A stretch of 64,000 bases of DNA from Pyropia yezoensis (GCA_009829735.1 CM020618.1:24289346-24353345), one strand, 5' to 3'; shown: positions 9,224-19,627, counted from the first letter of the stretch. Made by a program: numbers and translations. The notes: generated from the letters alone by a model not told the origin.

Positions 9224-10726
9224 CTCATGAAAACCCTGAATGTCAAGACCACTGAAACGGACTTCGCGGCAAACATGCCGATGGACGTTCCCATGTACTC
9301 GCTGAAACCATTGAACCCTTAGAGATTCCATCGGCCTTTACCGAGAACGACTACGGTTCGCCGTATGCGACCTCAGTGCGTACGACGTTATCCTCGGTAA
9401 GAAATGGCGCGATGACAAGGGCGCCAAGATCAACAACAAGAAGAACAAGATATCCTTAAAGTTCAACCACAAGAATATTTCTATCACCGCCTCCTCAAGA
9501 AACCGGAGGGCCTCAATTGCCGGCAACGACTCGCACGTGACCTCATTCAAAGGACCCCTGTATTCGCCATCTACCTGCAGTCTGAAGACCCCTCAAGCAG
9601 CTTTGACATCAACTCCATCATTATGGGAGAAGCTGAAGACAAAAATGAAGTCCAACAGATTCTCAAGGAGTACGCTGACGTCTTCCCGGCTGAGCTCCCG
9701 GACGGACTCCCTCCCGAGCGTAGTCACAAGTTTAGCATCAAGCTGACCGACGACGCTGAACCACGTCGCAGCGGTATTTACCGCCTCTCCGAGTGGGAAC
9801 TCGATGAACTCAAGACGCAACTTGCGACCCTGATTCGGAAGGGATTCATCCAGCCAAGTGCCTCACCGTGGGGCTCCTCCATTCTATTTGCGGCGAAGAA
9901 GGACGGCGGCTGGCGGATGTGCATCGACTACCGAGCATTGAACAAGGCCACCATCAAGAATGCGTATCCTCTACCACGTATCGATGACATCTTTGATCAA
10001 CTACGAAAGGCCAAGTATTTCACGAAGATTGACCTTAGCTCTGGCTACCACCAGATCCGGCTGGACCCTGACACCATCCCATTGACGGCGTTCCGGACCA
10101 AGTATGGATTCTACGAGTTTACTGTGCCACCCTTCGGACTGACGAACGCCCCCGCAGTCTTCATGAACTTGATGAACGATGTGTTCAGACCCTACCTGTA
10201 CGACTTCATCTGCGTCTGCTTAGACGACATTTTGGTCTACAGCGAAACCTACGATGATCATCTCAAGCACCTGAGAAAAACCCTGGCCAAGCTACGAGAC
10301 CACAAGCTTTACGCCAAGGCAAGTAAGTGCCAATTCGCTCGAACCTCTGTCGATTACCTCGGCCACGTCATATCTGACGCAGGCTTTTCCATGGAGGACC
10401 AGAAGGTCCAAGCCATTCGGACGTGGGCAACCCCCAAGAGCAAGAAAAACGTGCAGTCCTTCCTCGGTATGGTCAACTTCTATCGCCGATTTATCAAGGG
10501 AATGGCCGCAGTTGCTACCCCTCTTACGAGGTTGACGGGGAAGGTCGACTTTGAGTGGACGCCGGATGCCCAAAAAGCCTTCGAGCAGCTGCGGACTCTG
10601 ACAACAAGTGCACCGGTACTAAGGCCGTTTGACAAACGATATCCCATCTACGTGTCTACTGATGCCAGCGGGTATGCTATTGGCGCAGTCCTCGAACAAG
10701 ACGACGGAAAGGGACGGCGTCCAGTG
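9224..10726 (+). mobile_element. Fragment of a second Ty3/Gypsy family
   Basis: This fragment runs from a degraded protease C-terminus through RT into the start of RNase H. It is cut off abruptly by the 5' LTR of copy II. A protease-like end (FAVCDLSAYDVILGKKW, about 9357-9407) is in a different frame from the RT. Its RT is clearly different from that of copies I and II. Neither the rest of RNase H nor an integrase reappears after the retrotransposon block (20618 onward), so the 3' half was deleted or displaced. Confidence 0.88.
9491..10726 (+). pseudogene. pol: Reverse transcriptase of second Gypsy family, 3' truncated
   Basis: An open frame of about 412 codons runs from LLKKPEGLNC to GKGRRP, where the LTR of copy II interrupts it. 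Visible RT motifs are KKDGGWRMCIDYRALNKATI, YPLPRIDDIFD, FTKIDLSSGYHQIR, FGLTNAPAVFM, LGHVIS and FLGMVNFYRRFIKG. RNase H starts with YVSTDASGYAIGAVL. The catalytic box reads CLDD instead of YLDD (codon TGC for the usual TAC). That removes the conserved aromatic residue and probably impairs polymerisation. The element is inactive in its present form. Confidence 0.88.
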
Positions 10727-11191
10727 TGTGGCAGTATTGACCCCAGGGGGGGCAACACGTGCCATGCAAGGGGCGGCAGGCCACTAGCCTGATCCGTTCC
10801 TCCCCCTGCATTTGGGTCCATATTCCCTAAGTTTGGGATAGTTAGCTTAGTAGTAAATCCAACTTGGATTTGAGGGTTTTCTGCATTTATCGTCTTGAAT
10901 TTTCGTGTGGCCCGGTGGGCAGGTGCTGGGGTGGGAGATTCTGAGTGGCGAGATTCTGAGTGGACCCTGGGGGGATAAGGGGAGGGACAGCGGGGCTTGG
11001 CCCTGCGTCCCCGTCCCGACCAAGAAACTGTTGGACCACACACCATCCTCTTGTTTGTCCGTGGGGGGTTTGCCCCACAACAGGGACAGAGTGTGTGCGA
11101 CTTGCGCTTCTTCCGGTTCCCCCGACACGGGAGGCAGCCCTAGCACACCGCCCCAACTTGGGTGCCGTGTGTGCTAGTGGTTTTTGCCACA
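10727..11191 (+). repeat. LTR copy 2 (5' LTR of copy II)
   Basis: 465 bp, TGTGGCA...TGCCACA. It inserts into the RNase H region of the second Gypsy family. Diagnostic sites (CCCTAGCACACC, GTGCTAGTGG, TGCGTCCCC) match LTR copy 1, not its own partner LTR 3. Confidence 0.93.
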
Positions 11192-11193
11192 TT

Positions 11194-11210
11194 TGGTGGA
11201 GCAGCAGGGG
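11194..11210 (+). promoter_or_regulatory. Primer-binding site
   Basis: Two bases after the LTR, TGGTGGAGCAGCAGGGG is complementary to a sequence ending CTGCTCCACCA. That is a plausible tRNA acceptor end with CCA. The tRNA identity cannot be named from the sequence alone. Confidence 0.6.
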
Positions 11211-11310
11211 ATAGAGGTAAACTTTACCTCCGGGTGCACCCGGGTGTAGGGGGCCCTCTGTCTCAGAGGAACGGTGGTCTTGGACCGTGTCATACGGATC
11301 GTCAGCCAAC

Positions 11311-13253
11311 ATGGCTAGCTCGGACCCCCCGTCGTCCGGGGAGTACACGGGTGACGCACGTACTTCAGTGCCTTTGAATACTGGTGAGACACAGGTGGGT
11401 TTACCTGGGGTCGCAGAGGGACTAGAGGTCCCTCAAGCCAGCAGGACTGGAAGTACGGGCGGGCAACAGGCCACCCCGACTCAGTCGGGAGTTCACTCGG
11501 GTGACACTTCTGATGTGGGTGGGCCGAAGTCTGGCCACCGTGTGGTATACTCAACGGGAACGTCCCAAGGGGTGAGGACTGTCCCCGCGGGTTCCACTCG
11601 GGTTGGAGCCAACTTTGGCTTGGAGTCGTCGCCAACTAGGCTTTCGGAGGACGGTGGACCTCCGTTGGTCGGCGATGGGCTCGCGCCCATGCCCCCGGTT
11701 GAGACCCCTGAGGAACGTGGTTACCCCTCAGGTGGACTCCCGGAGGCGGACCGAGACTCAACTGGAGTCGTCAATCCACTCCTCGCGGAAACTGTCCGTC
11801 GGGAGGCGACCAATGTGTTGCGGCAGACTTTGCCGGACCTGGTGGTCACGATGACGAATACTATTCTGAATCAGATTGTGGCGAGTTTGCCAGATGGCCT
11901 TAATGTCCAAACCGGATTGGGGCTTTCGAGCCCGCAGGCGCAGGGGGAATCCCCCCTTACGCCTATCTCTGGTCGCCCCGAACTGGGGGCGACACCTGTG
12001 ACTCCCAACGAGGGAGCCACACCATACTCGGTGGGGCGTACGCCCTTCACGGGGGAGTTCCCCCCGGAAACGCCGGCGGCTACACCAAGCGCGCCGCGCC
12101 GGACTACAGGCACTGAGAGTGAACTTACCCCAGTGCCACAGCGGCTGTTCCCTCAACGTGAGGTGCCGCCCAAGATCCAGGTAGCCAACCCGGTCTACCA
12201 GAGGATCTTTGACTGTGAGACCTACGCCCTCCACAACAAGTCGGTGGCGTATGGTCCTGACCAGGCCCGAGCCATGGGCCGTGCCAAGAAGAATGCACTT
12301 CATTCTTTTGGGCACAAAGCGGAGTGGGACGGAACTCCCCCCCTCCGTGTCTTTGAGTTCCTACGTCGTTTCACAAAAGCCTGTGACGACAATGCCATAA
12401 GTGAAGGCATGGCTTTTTACATGCTACAGGAGTTTACGAAGGGCGACCTACGGACAGAACTTATGTCCGTCATGCCCAGCTCCTCAAGTGGAGGCGCTGG
12501 GGAGGTGACGTCCTATTTGGAGCTCGTCAACTGGTTGTTGAGAGCCATGGTTGATGAGGCAGCGTTGGCTTCTCAAGTCGAGGAGTTTACGCAAGCCCAT
12601 CAGGAAGAGGCGGAGGACGAGTTGTCCTTTGCGGAGCGAGTCCGTAAGCTCAACAATCTTTGTGGGTTTCTTCATCCACAAGCTGTGGTGAAGAGTCGGT
12701 TTGTGGAGGGACTCCATTGGTCAGTCCGGATGGAGACCCGGGAGCATAACACTGCCCGGCGACCCTGGCCGAGTTGGCCAGGTTCGCCTATCGCAGAGGC
12801 GAGGCCTACCGCAAGTTGGGAGGAACAACGCCAGGAGCGTCAGGCCGAGTTGGCCAAGGAACGGGAGGAGGCGCGCCAGGCCAGAGAGTTGAGAGAGGCA
12901 CGCCGAATCCGCAAGGAGAGGGTGGTAGCTGCCGTGGGAACTTCCCAGGGTATCCCTTCGTCTTCCCCAGTTGGGAAGACCCCCTCCCGGGACGGACCAT
13001 CGGTGTTGGAACTGCAACTCCGATGGTCACTGGGCATATGATTGCCCCAAGTTGAGTAAACGCATCCAAAACTTGTTAGGAATGCGAGTAAAAAGTCGGC
13101 TACGAACGAAGTACGTTCACGCCGCGAGGGTGGGTCTCGACCGGTCGTTGCGGTCGCCACACCCTCGGCGGAGGAGGCGGACACGTCGTCCTCGGACTCG
13201 TCGTCTTCCCCTTCGCCCTCAGATTCGGACGCCAAGTCGGCGGGAAACGAATG
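11311..13253 (+). pseudogene. gag: Gag with zinc knuckle (frame-disturbed)
   Basis: Nucleocapsid/capsid precursor of copy II. The start is the ATG of MASSDPPSSG at 11311; upstream codons in the frame lack ATG. A Ser/Thr/Pro-rich N-terminal half is followed by a capsid-like region (FDCETYALHNKSVAYG, FLRRFTKACDDN, FAERVRKLNNLCGFLHP). After that come a charged coiled coil (ERQAELAKEREEARQARELR), a CCHC knuckle CWNCNSDGHWAYDC (about 13004-13045) and an acidic Ser-rich tail ending at 13253. Two stretches (about 12748-12820 and 12960-13078) read correctly only in the next frame and then return. That means paired compensating 1-bp indels, so the protein is broken as it stands. Confidence 0.85.
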
Positions 13254-13401
13254 ACCGTTGGGGCTGGTCGTCCGAAGCTCACAACGGCAGCCTCGGCCAA
13301 GTGGGCCAGGAGGACGAACCAACCGTGCCGGATACTGCGGCGACCTAAGGGAGTCCGCCCACCTCGGGTAGGACTCCCCAAGAACGTAAACCCCACGTCG
13401 G

Positions 13402-13929
13402 ATCATCGCGGTGCTGATGGGTGAGAACTTCCAGGTGGCTGGACGGGTGCAACTTGCCCCCGGCCGCGCCTGTTGTGCCCGTATCGTACTTGATACCGGG
13501 TGAGGAGCCTCCTTGATACGCAAGTCGCTATTACCAAAGGAGGTGAAGCTCCAACGCTGGAGGTCCAAAGCTGACCATATGATTGACATCAATGGTGGGG
13601 TACTTCCCATCGTTGGTGCCGTGACCCTACCAACTAGGTTGGCGACCCATGAGGTCGACGTGACCTATGGTGTAGTTGAGAATATATCGGTACCCCTGCT
13701 TCTGGGTACCCCTTATGTTGTTACACAAGTGCCTTTGATTTGTGGCCCTGAGTACTGGGTCAAGTTGATGAATGGGGTGACTATCCCCATCCTTGGTAAG
13801 GGAAAGTCTGTGGCTCCTGTGACAGTCTCACAGTCGAAGCCTGTTTGCTCTGTGAGGGAAGGGTTTACTGCTACCCTGCGTTTAGCCCGTAAAGTCACGT
13901 TGCCCCCCAACTCGGTGGCGCACGTTTGA
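13402..13929 (+). pseudogene. pro: Retropepsin-like aspartic protease with stop at the active site
   Basis: The frame reads ENFQVAGRVQLAPGRACCAR and then IVLDTG, followed immediately by TGA (13501-13503) and GASLIRKSLLPKEV. It continues to a flap-like and C-terminal part (GVVENISVPLLLGTPYVV). LDTG is the catalytic Asp-Thr-Gly motif of retroviral-type proteases that mature Gag-Pol. The stop falls within the active-site loop, so no functional enzyme is expected without readthrough. It is in a different frame from the downstream RT, as is common between pro and pol, although gag and pol frames here are also damaged. Confidence 0.82.
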
Positions 13930-13957
13930 TGTTGTAACTGATTATACGGGGAACGGG

Positions 13958-15694
13958 TTGGTGCACCCTCACCCCCGTCTTGCTCGCAAGCACCAAGTGC
14001 ATGTTGCCCTTGGCACGATGGACTCCAAAGCCGGAGTCCCGTGGAGGATACAGGTGATGAACCTGAGCTCGTCGCCCCAGTACTTCAAGTCGGGAGCCAA
14101 GTTCGGCTATATCGACCAACACGAGGGACCGGTAGAAGCGGTCACCCTCAACGCGGGCGCAAGTGACGACCCGAAGTCCGGAAAGGAGAAGCATCAAGCC
14201 AAGTCGGCCGCCTCTCCTCGGCCCCATGTGAACATGGAGAGTGTCCCCCCCAGGTTGAGGGTTCAAGTTGAACGCCTCTTGGACCAAAATCACAAGTTGT
14301 GGGATGGTCAATTGGGACTCATGAGAGCAACCCAACACCGGATCGAGTTGAAGCCCGGTGCACCCCCTATACGCCAACAACCGTATAGGGGAGGACCTCG
14401 TTCAAGGGCCCTCGTTAAGGAGCAAGTTGCTCGCATGGAGGCCCTCGATGTGATCGAGGCCAGCAACGCCGAGTGGGCGAGTCCGGTGGTTATCGTCCCC
14501 AAAGTTGATGGGACCCCCCGGTTTTGTATCGACTACCGTAAGCTCAACGAGAGCACGGTGAAGGACAGTTATCCCCTACCTAGGATGGATGACTGTCTGG
14601 ACTCTCTGGGGGAGGCAAACGTGTTCTCTACCCTGGACTGTAACTCGGGGTACTGGCAAATTCCCATTGCCCCGGAGGACAGGTATAAAACTACCTTTAC
14701 CTGTCACTGTGGTACCTACCAGTGCAAGCGCCTACCGTTTGGTCTGTGTAACGCGCCGGCAACTTTCCAGCGCGCTATGGACATGATTCTGGCCGGAGTA
14801 CGGTGGCAGATCTGTCTTGTGTACCTAGACGATATCATTGTGTTCTCCCGAAGTCCGGAGGAACACATTGGCCGTCTTGGCCAGGTGTTCAAGCTACTTG
14901 CTGACGCCGGTGTGTCACTGAAGGCGAGTAAGTGCCACCTCTTCACTCAAGAGGTGGAGTACTTGGGACATGTTGTCCGTCCGGGGCGTCTCAGTGTCAT
15001 CGAGAAAAACTTGAGGGCCATTCGTAAGGCTCAGTACCCCCGGACCCAGACCCAGATGAGGAGCTTCCTCGGGATGTGTAACGTGTACCGACGTTTCACC
15101 AAGGGCTTCGCCCAGGTGGCGAAGCCGTTGAATGAGCTAGTGAGCTCAACGCTACCGAAGAACCTGCCTCCCCCAAGTCGGGTGGAGCAGGAATCCTTTG
15201 AGACTCTTCGGGACCTTCTGCTGAACCCCCCCATCTTGGCTATTCCCAGGTTGGGAGGCCACTACATCCTGGATGTGGACGCTAGCTACGACCAACTTGG
15301 TTGTGTGTTGCTTCAGCAGCAGCCGGACAAGGAGTACTTGCCGGTGGGATACTTTAGCAAGGGGCTGAACTCGGCCGAGAAGAACTACGGAGTCACCGAG
15401 TTGGAAGGACTCGCAGTGGTGCGGGCGGTGACGTCACTTCGTCACTACCTAGAGGGTGAGAAGTTCCTCATCCGCTGTGACCACCGCGCGTTGCAGTTCA
15501 TCTTCAACACGGACTGTACGAACGCTCGTCTCAACCGGTGGAGGGTGCGACTGGCACCCTTCAACTTTGACATTGAGTACCGACCTGGCAGGCAAAATGC
15601 CCTTGCCGACGGCCTCTCTCGGGTACCTACCGAGGGGCTGGACACTAACGCAGTCGATGACGACATCCCCATCGTGGGGGTAGTCACGCGCTAG
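13958..15694 (+). CDS. pol: Reverse transcriptase-RNase H (copy II)
   Basis: 578 codons. An N-terminal linker is followed by RT with the motifs SPVVIVPKVDGTPRFCIDYR, SYPLPRMDDC, STLDCNSGYWQIP, LPFGLCNAPATFQ and YLDDIIVF. The connection follows, then RNase H (VDASYDQLGCVL, TELEGLAVV, CDHRALQFIF). All catalytic carboxylates are present. It ends at a TAG (15692-15694), after which the same frame runs into integrase without another stop for 510 codons. From 14557 onward it is identical to copy I. Confidence 0.93.
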   Translation: MVHPHPRLARKHQVHVALGTMDSKAGVPWRIQVMNLSSSPQYFKSGAKFGYIDQHEGPVEAVTLNAGASDDPKSGKEKHQAKSAASPRPHVNMESVPPRLRVQVERLLDQNHKLWDGQLGLMRATQHRIELKPGAPPIRQQPYRGGPRSRALVKEQVARMEALDVIEASNAEWASPVVIVPKVDGTPRFCIDYRKLNESTVKDSYPLPRMDDCLDSLGEANVFSTLDCNSGYWQIPIAPEDRYKTTFTCHCGTYQCKRLPFGLCNAPATFQRAMDMILAGVRWQICLVYLDDIIVFSRSPEEHIGRLGQVFKLLADAGVSLKASKCHLFTQEVEYLGHVVRPGRLSVIEKNLRAIRKAQYPRTQTQMRSFLGMCNVYRRFTKGFAQVAKPLNELVSSTLPKNLPPPSRVEQESFETLRDLLLNPPILAIPRLGGHYILDVDASYDQLGCVLLQQQPDKEYLPVGYFSKGLNSAEKNYGVTELEGLAVVRAVTSLRHYLEGEKFLIRCDHRALQFIFNTDCTNARLNRWRVRLAPFNFDIEYRPGRQNALADGLSRVPTEGLDTNAVDDDIPIVGVVTR

Positions 15695-17236
15695 GGTCAG
15701 GCGTTGAACCCCGAGGCGCCAGGGAACAAGAAGTACTTGCCCCTGTCCCTGGACGAGGTGGTGAAGGCCCAGGCCGAGGATCCCTTCTGCAAGTCGCAGA
15801 GGGATACACTGGATACAGTGGTGGAGACGCGCTTCTTTCTGGGAGACGATGGCCTCCTCATGAGGAGGGGGGTATTCCAGGGGACCGAACAACTTGTCGT
15901 CCCCGCATCCCTCAAGGACAGTATCCTTGAGAGGGAGCACAACGCTCCCACGGGTGGACACCTGGGGTCTAGTAAACTGTACCAGACCCTGAGGACCAGA
16001 TACTACCGGCCGTCCATGGTGGTGGGCACCTATAGTTGGGTGGCTGCCTGCACAAGTTGTGCACAGAACCGTCTGATGGAACGGCGGCCTAGTACGGCTA
16101 TGCTATTGTTCCCGGCCAAGGAGCCCTTCGCCGCGTTGGCGATGGACATCCTTGGGCCACTGCCAGTGACCGAGGAGGGCAACCAGTACCTCCTGGTCAT
16201 CTGTGACCGCTTCACGAAACTTACGCGAGCGATCCCACTGGCAGAGATCACGGCCATGTCGGTCGTGTCAGCCTTCCTAGATCACTGGGTTGCCGCGTAT
16301 GGCATCCCAGATAGTACACTATCGGACAATGGACCGCAATTTGCGTCTGTACTGTTTCAGGGAGTGCTGGATATGTTGGGGGTTAAGGCAAACTATGCCA
16401 CCCCCTACCACCCACAAACTAATGGGCAGGTGAAGCGCTTCAACAAAACTATTGTTAGGCAGCTGCGCCACTATGTGAGTGAGCACGTGAAGACGTGGGA
16501 CCAATACATTTCTATCCTTACTACTGCCTACAATTCGCAGGTTCACTCATCTACCGGGGAAGTACCCCTCGCTTTTGTGACCCCCCGTCGCGTGCGGTCT
16601 ATTGCCGTGCGGCGGTCGCTCCCAACTAGGGAGGGTGGTGGCAGTTCGCCTACTCCTACTGAGAGTAAGGCGGAGTTCGCTGCTAGGCTTGAAAACCTCA
16701 TCCTTAAAGTCAGGGCTGAGATGGATAAAGCACAGAAGCGCTACAAGCGTACCTTTGACAAAAAGGTGCGCAATGCTAAGCATGTCCCCGAGCAGGGTGA
16801 CTGGGTGCTGGTTCACTCACACACCCCAACTGGGGGTAAGTTGGTATTCCAGACGAAGGGGCCGTACCAGGTCCTTCGTACTGATGGGCGGCGCTTCACC
16901 ATCGAAAGTGACGATGGGGTCCGCACAGTGAACGGACAGGACGTGGTCAAAGTTGCACCACCGCCTGCAGCTGACCCAGCTTGGGCGCGTGCTTTGGAAG
17001 CGTGGCGCCTCCCCTCACTGCCTGCGGCCAAACAGGGCCCGCAGGAGTACGTGTTCGATAAGTTCATCGACCACGGATGGGATGAGGATACCAACCGCCT
17101 CATGTTGAGGGTGCGTTGGTTTGGCTACAAAGCCAAGGATGATACGTGGGAGTATGTGGAGGACCTTCCCGCTGAGAAGGTCCGGGCGTACTGTGCCCGG
17201 AATGAGATAGACCCTAACAGCCCTCTCTCAACGTGA
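15695..17236 (+). CDS. pol: Integrase with chromodomain (copy II)
   Basis: Same protein as in copy I: zinc-binding HHCC domain, catalytic core and C-terminal chromodomain. The Glu of the DDE triad is again Lys (NGQVKRFN, codon 16433-16435). No Met is needed if the frame is reached by readthrough of the TAG just upstream. Otherwise no good ATG starts this frame before the zinc-binding domain. The chromodomain contains the aromatic positions YVFDKF, WFGY and TWEY. Because the same substitution occurs in both copies, the last amplification may have depended on an integrase supplied by another element, or the copies were homogenised by conversion. Confidence 0.92.
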   Translation, partial: GQALNPEAPGNKKYLPLSLDEVVKAQAEDPFCKSQRDTLDTVVETRFFLGDDGLLMRRGVFQGTEQLVVPASLKDSILEREHNAPTGGHLGSSKLYQTLRTRYYRPSMVVGTYSWVAACTSCAQNRLMERRPSTAMLLFPAKEPFAALAMDILGPLPVTEEGNQYLLVICDRFTKLTRAIPLAEITAMSVVSAFLDHWVAAYGIPDSTLSDNGPQFASVLFQGVLDMLGVKANYATPYHPQTNGQVKRFNKTIVRQLRHYVSEHVKTWDQYISILTTAYNSQVHSSTGEVPLAFVTPRRVRSIAVRRSLPTREGGGSSPTPTESKAEFAARLENLILKVRAEMDKAQKRYKRTFDKKVRNAKHVPEQGDWVLVHSHTPTGGKLVFQTKGPYQVLRTDGRRFTIESDDGVRTVNGQDVVKVAPPPAADPAWARALEAWRLPSLPAAKQGPQEYVFDKFIDHGWDEDTNRLMLRVRWFGYKAKDDTWEYVEDLPAEKVRAYCARNEIDPNSPLST

Positions 17237-17347
17237 GGGAGGGCCGAGCAACAGTGCCAAGAGAGTGCTTCAAGTCGAAGTGGTACGCAGAGTGGCTTTT
17301 AACTACAGCCCTAACCCTCACACTCTCACAACAAAGGCAGCTGCCAA

Positions 17348-19288
17348 CTAGGCACGCATGCTAGACTTTACCACTCCACGGCCCTCGCCCTCGCGTGGAG
17401 GCGAGCGGCGAGACCCACGCCGATAACGGTCTCCACTCGTTGGAAGGGGCGGCGGCTCCAAGTCGGAACCGTCGCGCCCTTCACGGTCGCGCAAGTGGCG
17501 CCGACCGTGGCTACTCTTCTGCCTGGTCTTGCGCGCAAGATTGCGACGCAGACGCTGGACAGACTCCGTCTCCGACGGGGTAGAGGACTCCGAAACGGAG
17601 TAAGACAATTCGTCTTCCGATACGGAAGGAGAGCGCCGCGAGTGTCGGCGACGACGGCGAGGAGGCGAGTATGCCCGGCTCGCGCGACGTTTGCCACGCC
17701 CAAGTGGGGCTGGCTGGGGCATAATAGCCCCAATGCGATCCAACTCGGCTGTCATAAACTCCGCCACCGACTCGCAACTCGCGGTCGCCACTGCAGTACG
17801 AACGCGCTCCTCAAGTTGAGGAGTCTCGGAACTTTGGAGGGTTGCGGTCGACGCGGCCAACCAGGAAATGGTGCGCACCAACGTGGTGATCATCATCTCT
17901 GAGGTTAGAGGCGTCGGCGGTAACACCAACTTGGGGTATACCGTCAGGAGGGTGGCCCCCAAGTTGGGGGACACCGGGGTGGATGACTCCACGGCCACGC
18001 TGATCGAGATGTTCCCGTGAGGCTGGAAAGGAACAGGAGGAAGCGGAGGGGCACGCCGAGGTGGCGGTACCCGGGTGTAACTGCGACCCCGACTTGGGGC
18101 CCCCGCAGTAGGTTGAGTCATATGATCATCATATGAGGGCACAGCCATAACTATGGGCTTGTCCGGGGGTGGCGCAGTGTGGCGATCCACCCCCGGGGCA
18201 TACGGGTAGTCCCCGATGCCCAACCCCTCTCGTAGGACCACACGGCCGTCGTGAAGTTCACGAGCGACCCACACGAACTGGCGAAGTGCGCCATCGTCCT
18301 TGGGCCCACGAGTGGGGCGGCGCAACTTGTGCTCAATGCTCTCCCACTCGATAAACTTGTGGAGCCGGAGCATCTCTTCAAGTAGAGTGAGTTGTCCTGA
18401 TGAGCACCCCTCAGCAACTAGCTGAGGGGTGAGCTGGTCCAAAACTTGGATGAGCCGGAGGGGGAGATGCCAGAGCATCCCCCGCCGCTGAACACAAGAC
18501 ACCCAGGTCGACATGACCTCGAGGAGCCACTGGGTGGCCAACATGGCCCACACCAGGTGATCAGGGCCAGCCGTCAACATGACGGAGCCGAAGTGGTCAA
18601 GCAACCGTGGCAGCAACGCCGGGAACCCGTAGGGGACCTCAACTTGAGGCCACCACTCGGGCTTCGGATAGTACTGCTCCTTACTGGCAGCAGACTGTTG
18701 AGGAAACTCAAGTTGAGCCGAGGTCACCAAGTAGGGACCTCGCCGGAAGTCTTTCTCCATCCGCGCATCAAAGTGATGAGTGTGCGGATCGGCCTCGTGG
18801 AGGTACGGGGGGCGAGTTGCCACCGCGTCCCAAGTAAAGGTCGGCAAGTCGCCGGGACCCGGGATAGCTCCCCCGCGGTCCACCATGGCCTTGGCACGCT
18901 GAACGTCCTTAACCTCCTCATCGTCCAGGAAGGCAAACTGGTCCGTCCTGAAGCCGGCAGGGAACCCGACCCTACGGGGATACTTCTCCCGTAGGCGGTC
19001 CCATACCCGACCCATCGCTGCGCCAAGTCGGCCACAGCGAAGAACAGTCAACCCCTCCTCATAGAGAGGCCAAGCGGGGTAAAACCACCGCCCCAAGGCC
19101 TCACGCGGGATAACTTGTCCCGCCTCCGGGGGAGACCCCGCCGTCAACCCAAAGCCGGGTGACGCGGGAGTCCCATCCCCCGGAGCGATCGCGGAGCCCC
19201 CGCCGGAAGTCCCGGCGGGTGCTTCACCGTAGGTGGTGTCCTCCATACGCTCATCTAGAGAGTCCGTCTCCACTCCCGGGGTCGCCAT
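17348..19288 (-). CDS. Large antisense ORF between integrase and 3' LTR
   Basis: An uninterrupted 646-codon reading frame antisense to the element. Its first ATG (MATPGVETDSLDERMED) is at 19288, and the frame extends about 90 codons further upstream without an ATG. The composition is protein-like: a central region with FRTDQFAFLDDEEV, PEWWPQVEVPYGFPALLP, LVWAMLATQWLLEV and LHKFIEWESIEHKLRRP, then a Pro-rich part. The C-terminal third is Arg/Ser-rich (SPPRRRRRHSRRSPSVSEDE), similar in style to SR-type RNA-binding proteins. I do not recognise a family. Antisense ORFs in this position are known in some plant Ty3/Gypsy elements; I infer an accessory or regulatory protein. Confidence 0.7.
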   Translation of the reverse strand: MATPGVETDSLDERMEDTTYGEAPAGTSGGGSAIAPGDGTPASPGFGLTAGSPPEAGQVIPREALGRWFYPAWPLYEEGLTVLRCGRLGAAMGRVWDRLREKYPRRVGFPAGFRTDQFAFLDDEEVKDVQRAKAMVDRGGAIPGPGDLPTFTWDAVATRPPYLHEADPHTHHFDARMEKDFRRGPYLVTSAQLEFPQQSAASKEQYYPKPEWWPQVEVPYGFPALLPRLLDHFGSVMLTAGPDHLVWAMLATQWLLEVMSTWVSCVQRRGMLWHLPLRLIQVLDQLTPQLVAEGCSSGQLTLLEEMLRLHKFIEWESIEHKLRRPTRGPKDDGALRQFVWVARELHDGRVVLREGLGIGDYPYAPGVDRHTAPPPDKPIVMAVPSYDDHMTQPTAGAPSRGRSYTRVPPPRRAPPLPPVPFQPHGNISISVAVESSTPVSPNLGATLLTVYPKLVLPPTPLTSEMMITTLVRTISWLAASTATLQSSETPQLEERVRTAVATASCESVAEFMTAELDRIGAIMPQPAPLGRGKRRASRAYSPPRRRRRHSRRSPSVSEDELSYSVSESSTPSETESVQRLRRNLARKTRQKSSHGRRHLRDREGRDGSDLEPPPLPTSGDRYRRGSRRSPPREGEGRGVVKSSMRA

Positions 19289-19610
19289 GGCTCTCCCCAA
19301 GTTGGGGAGAGACGCTCTGCCTATCGCGGCACGAGACCCGCCTAGAGTTGAGGGGGACTCGGATGGTGGGTATACGGGTGGCCTCCCCAGCGTGGGGCGG
19401 CCCAGTGGAAGGTGAAGGGGAGGTGGTGGTGATGGTGAAGTGTGAACTGAGGAGAGCGAGCTGCCGATTGGGCAAGCTTGAGGAGCGGGGCGGTCAACGT
19501 GACCGCCTCCACCTCCGCGTTTCGTACTCGATGGGGGACAGCAAGTCGCGCCCCCCAACGCCGAGACGTGCGTTTACGCACCCCCTCACAGGGCCGACCG
19601 GGTCGGTCGG

Positions 19611-19627
19611 AACTGAGGATAGGGGAG
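19611..19627 (+). promoter_or_regulatory. Polypurine tract of copy II
   Basis: Purine-rich AACTGAGGATAGGGGAG directly abuts the 3' LTR, the expected site of plus-strand priming. Confidence 0.75.

Noticed and set aside
10722..10726. Target-site duplication of copy II
   Set aside because: CAGTG on the left does not match TTTGG or GTTAT on the right.
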